A DNA stretch of 5,756 nucleotides from JALSIF01 sp026981635 [NCBI: bacterium] (GTDB taxonomy: Bacteria; 4484-113; JALSIF01), in the NCBI GenBank assembly GCA_026981635.1, contig JALSIF010000034.1:1-5756 (forward strand), read 5' to 3'. Positions 4,955 through 5,756 of this stretch are shown piece by piece. The notes under the pieces were generated by a model. It ran no database searches. It saw nothing but the letters and a program-made list of their open reading frames with translations, and had not been told where the DNA came from. The position numbers and the translations under genes were made by a program. Position 1 is the stretch's first letter. Each line of letters begins with the position of its first letter.

Positions 4955-5536
4955 CTACTTGAAGGGCCTGCCACCTACCATCAGGGGGAGAAACTTCTCG
5001 TATAGGTAGGCCAGGGCCATGAGGTGGGGCTGGTCAGAGGGAACAACCAGGGTTGCCTTGTTCTTGAGGGAGTGGTTTGCGTTCTGTATCAGACTCCCGT
5101 AGCTCCGAATGTCTAGGTGCAGCGGCTTCCCACCCATATTTACCTTGGTGGGGAACCGCCGTCCCCAGGGTGACATTGGAAGGCGCTCTGAATGCACCCT
5201 AGGGCCATAACTGGTTTGTTTAATGGTGATGACGCCTAGGGGGTGATACATAAGGTCTGTTAGGTCGGGTACAGCCTGGTACAAACACGATTTACGACCG
5301 ACAATCTGGCCGGTGATGACCGACGGCAGGGGACCGGCGTAATCCAGGCAGGTTACCATCGCCAGACGCCCTCCCTGCTCAACAAACACGCTGATAGCAA
5401 CCCTGTGTGTGGAGCTGTTGGCACGAACTAGGAAGTTGTAGTTATATCGCGTCCCGCTAACCATAGACTTGATTGAGCGATCAAATATTGAGTCGGGGTG
5501 GGGACACTCTAGCTGAGCCTTTATCCTAATTAGCAT
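4955..5536 (-). CDS. Low-GC orphan protein, 193 residues, unknown function
   Basis: I do not recognise this protein with confidence. GC is about 51% over the lines I counted, and codon use is mixed (AAT, ATT, TCA, CTA, GTA, TGT all appear), unlike the GC-rich neighbours. This suggests horizontal transfer or relaxed selection. A 193-codon open frame at this composition with a perfect Shine-Dalgarno is unlikely to be chance. ATG 5536 was chosen because AGGAGGT lies 8 bases upstream; an in-frame ATG at 5581 has none. No signal peptide or membrane span is seen. The pattern is beta-rich: RVAISVFV (45-52), GVITIKQTSYGPRV (101-114), KPLHLDIRSYG (137-147), KATLVVPS (160-167). It ends in a helix, HLMALAYLYEKFLPLM (171-186). 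That layout loosely recalls tubby/LURP-one-like barrels closing on a hydrophobic helix, but this is a guess. Cysteines at 11, 63 and 84 form no known motif. Confidence 0.72.
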   Translation of the reverse strand: MLIRIKAQLECPHPDSIFDRSIKSMVSGTRYNYNFLVRANSSTHRVAISVFVEQGGRLAMVTCLDYAGPLPSVITGQIVGRKSCLYQAVPDLTDLMYHPLGVITIKQTSYGPRVHSERLPMSPWGRRFPTKVNMGGKPLHLDIRSYGSLIQNANHSLKNKATLVVPSDQPHLMALAYLYEKFLPLMVGGRPFK

Positions 5537-5544
5537 GAGAAGGT

Positions 5545-5551
5545 ACCTCCT
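5545..5551 (-). promoter_or_regulatory. Perfect Shine-Dalgarno of the low-GC gene
   Basis: AGGAGGT on the minus strand, 8 bases before ATG 5536. It sets the start 15 codons downstream of the longest frame and is the strongest ribosome site in the window. Confidence 0.8.
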
Positions 5552-5756
5552 ATGCCTTGGGATATCAGTAGTTACCCGCATACTAGGTTCTTGCGTCTAA
5601 TCTCAGGCCGGTCTGGGTTGAAAGCTTCAGCTCAGGCTTGCAAGCAGGAGCACTTCGCAGGGGGGAGTTTGAGAGCGGCTGTGCCAACCGCCTCACTTCG
5701 GGTTAGAATTCAGGCAGAGTGGGAATAATCACGGCCAAACCGGCTTTGGCGCTTAG
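5552..5756. other. Right-end non-coding stretch upstream of the low-GC gene
   Basis: No supportable gene: all frames close quickly. It should hold the promoter of the leftward gene, but no convincing -35/-10 pair is visible on the minus strand. Visible structure: a perfect 10-base palindrome GCTTGCAAGC (5636-5645); the heptamer CACTTCG at 5651-5657 and again at 5694-5700; and an inverted repeat GCCAAA (5734-5739) / TTTGGC (5745-5750) around CCGGC at the edge. Composition is lower in GC than the left part of the window. Confidence 0.45.
5734..5750. repeat. Inverted repeat GCCAAA-CCGGC-TTTGGC
   Basis: Perfect 6-base arms with a 5-base spacer. It could be an operator half-site pair or a small hairpin. 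No T run follows before the window ends, so a terminator cannot be judged. Confidence 0.35.

Noticed and set aside
4955-5581. Longer version of the low-GC gene starting at 5581
   Set aside because: No ribosome site before 5581, whereas 5536 has a perfect AGGAGGT at 8 bases.
5673-5756. Short plus-strand open stretch ending in TAG at the window edge
   Set aside because: Only 27 codons, no start codon with a ribosome site, and no recognisable motif.
1-5756. CRISPR array, insertion sequence or transposase
   Set aside because: No regularly spaced repeats, no terminal inverted repeats flanking a transposase, and no transposase-like protein in any frame.

Overview
The window is bacterial. The clearest clue to lineage is bshA, the first enzyme of bacillithiol synthesis. 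This pathway is known mainly from Firmicutes, Deinococcota, Bacteroidota, Chlorobi and Acidobacteriota-like groups, and not from mycothiol-using actinobacteria. Most of the window is GC-rich (hand-counted 60-base lines run from about 57% to 75% GC), codons favour G/C at the third position, and AGG is a common Arg codon. A tRNA-Arg(ACG) without an encoded CCA fits a bacterium but does not name a phylum. I would not go below 'GC-rich bacillithiol-type bacterium, possibly thermophilic or from an uncultured phylum'.

Layout: nearly everything up to 4.5 kb runs on the minus strand. Reading leftward from 4560: a promoter with a perfect TATAAT drives a small 2Fe-2S ferredoxin (4124-4462). It is followed 54 bases later by a membrane-anchored exported protein of unknown function (3002-4069). 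A tRNA-Arg gene (2909-2981) then lies on the opposite strand with its own strong sigma70-type promoter. Leftward genes resume with a secreted beta-rich protein of unknown function (1602-2672), bshA (340-1596, only 5 bases after the previous stop), and a partial single-pass membrane protein that runs off the left edge (1-300).

Right part: divergent from the ferredoxin is a small acidic cytosolic protein (4560-4943). Its start has no ribosome binding site, but a -10-like TATTAT sits 10 bases before the ATG, suggesting a (nearly) leaderless mRNA. It converges, with 11 bases between the stops, on a minus-strand gene of 193 codons (4955-5536). That gene has a perfect Shine-Dalgarno, about 51% GC and mixed codon use, so it looks acquired or at least of different origin. 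The last 220 bases have no supportable gene.

Functionally, bshA makes GlcNAc-malate from UDP-GlcNAc and L-malate in the cytosol. It appears co-transcribed with two exported or membrane proteins of unknown role. The ferredoxin is an electron carrier whose partner is not visible here. No complete undescribed system can be demonstrated. The best leads are the palindrome over the ferredoxin -10 shared with a divergent leaderless-type promoter, the bshA-linked exported proteins, and the low-GC orphan.
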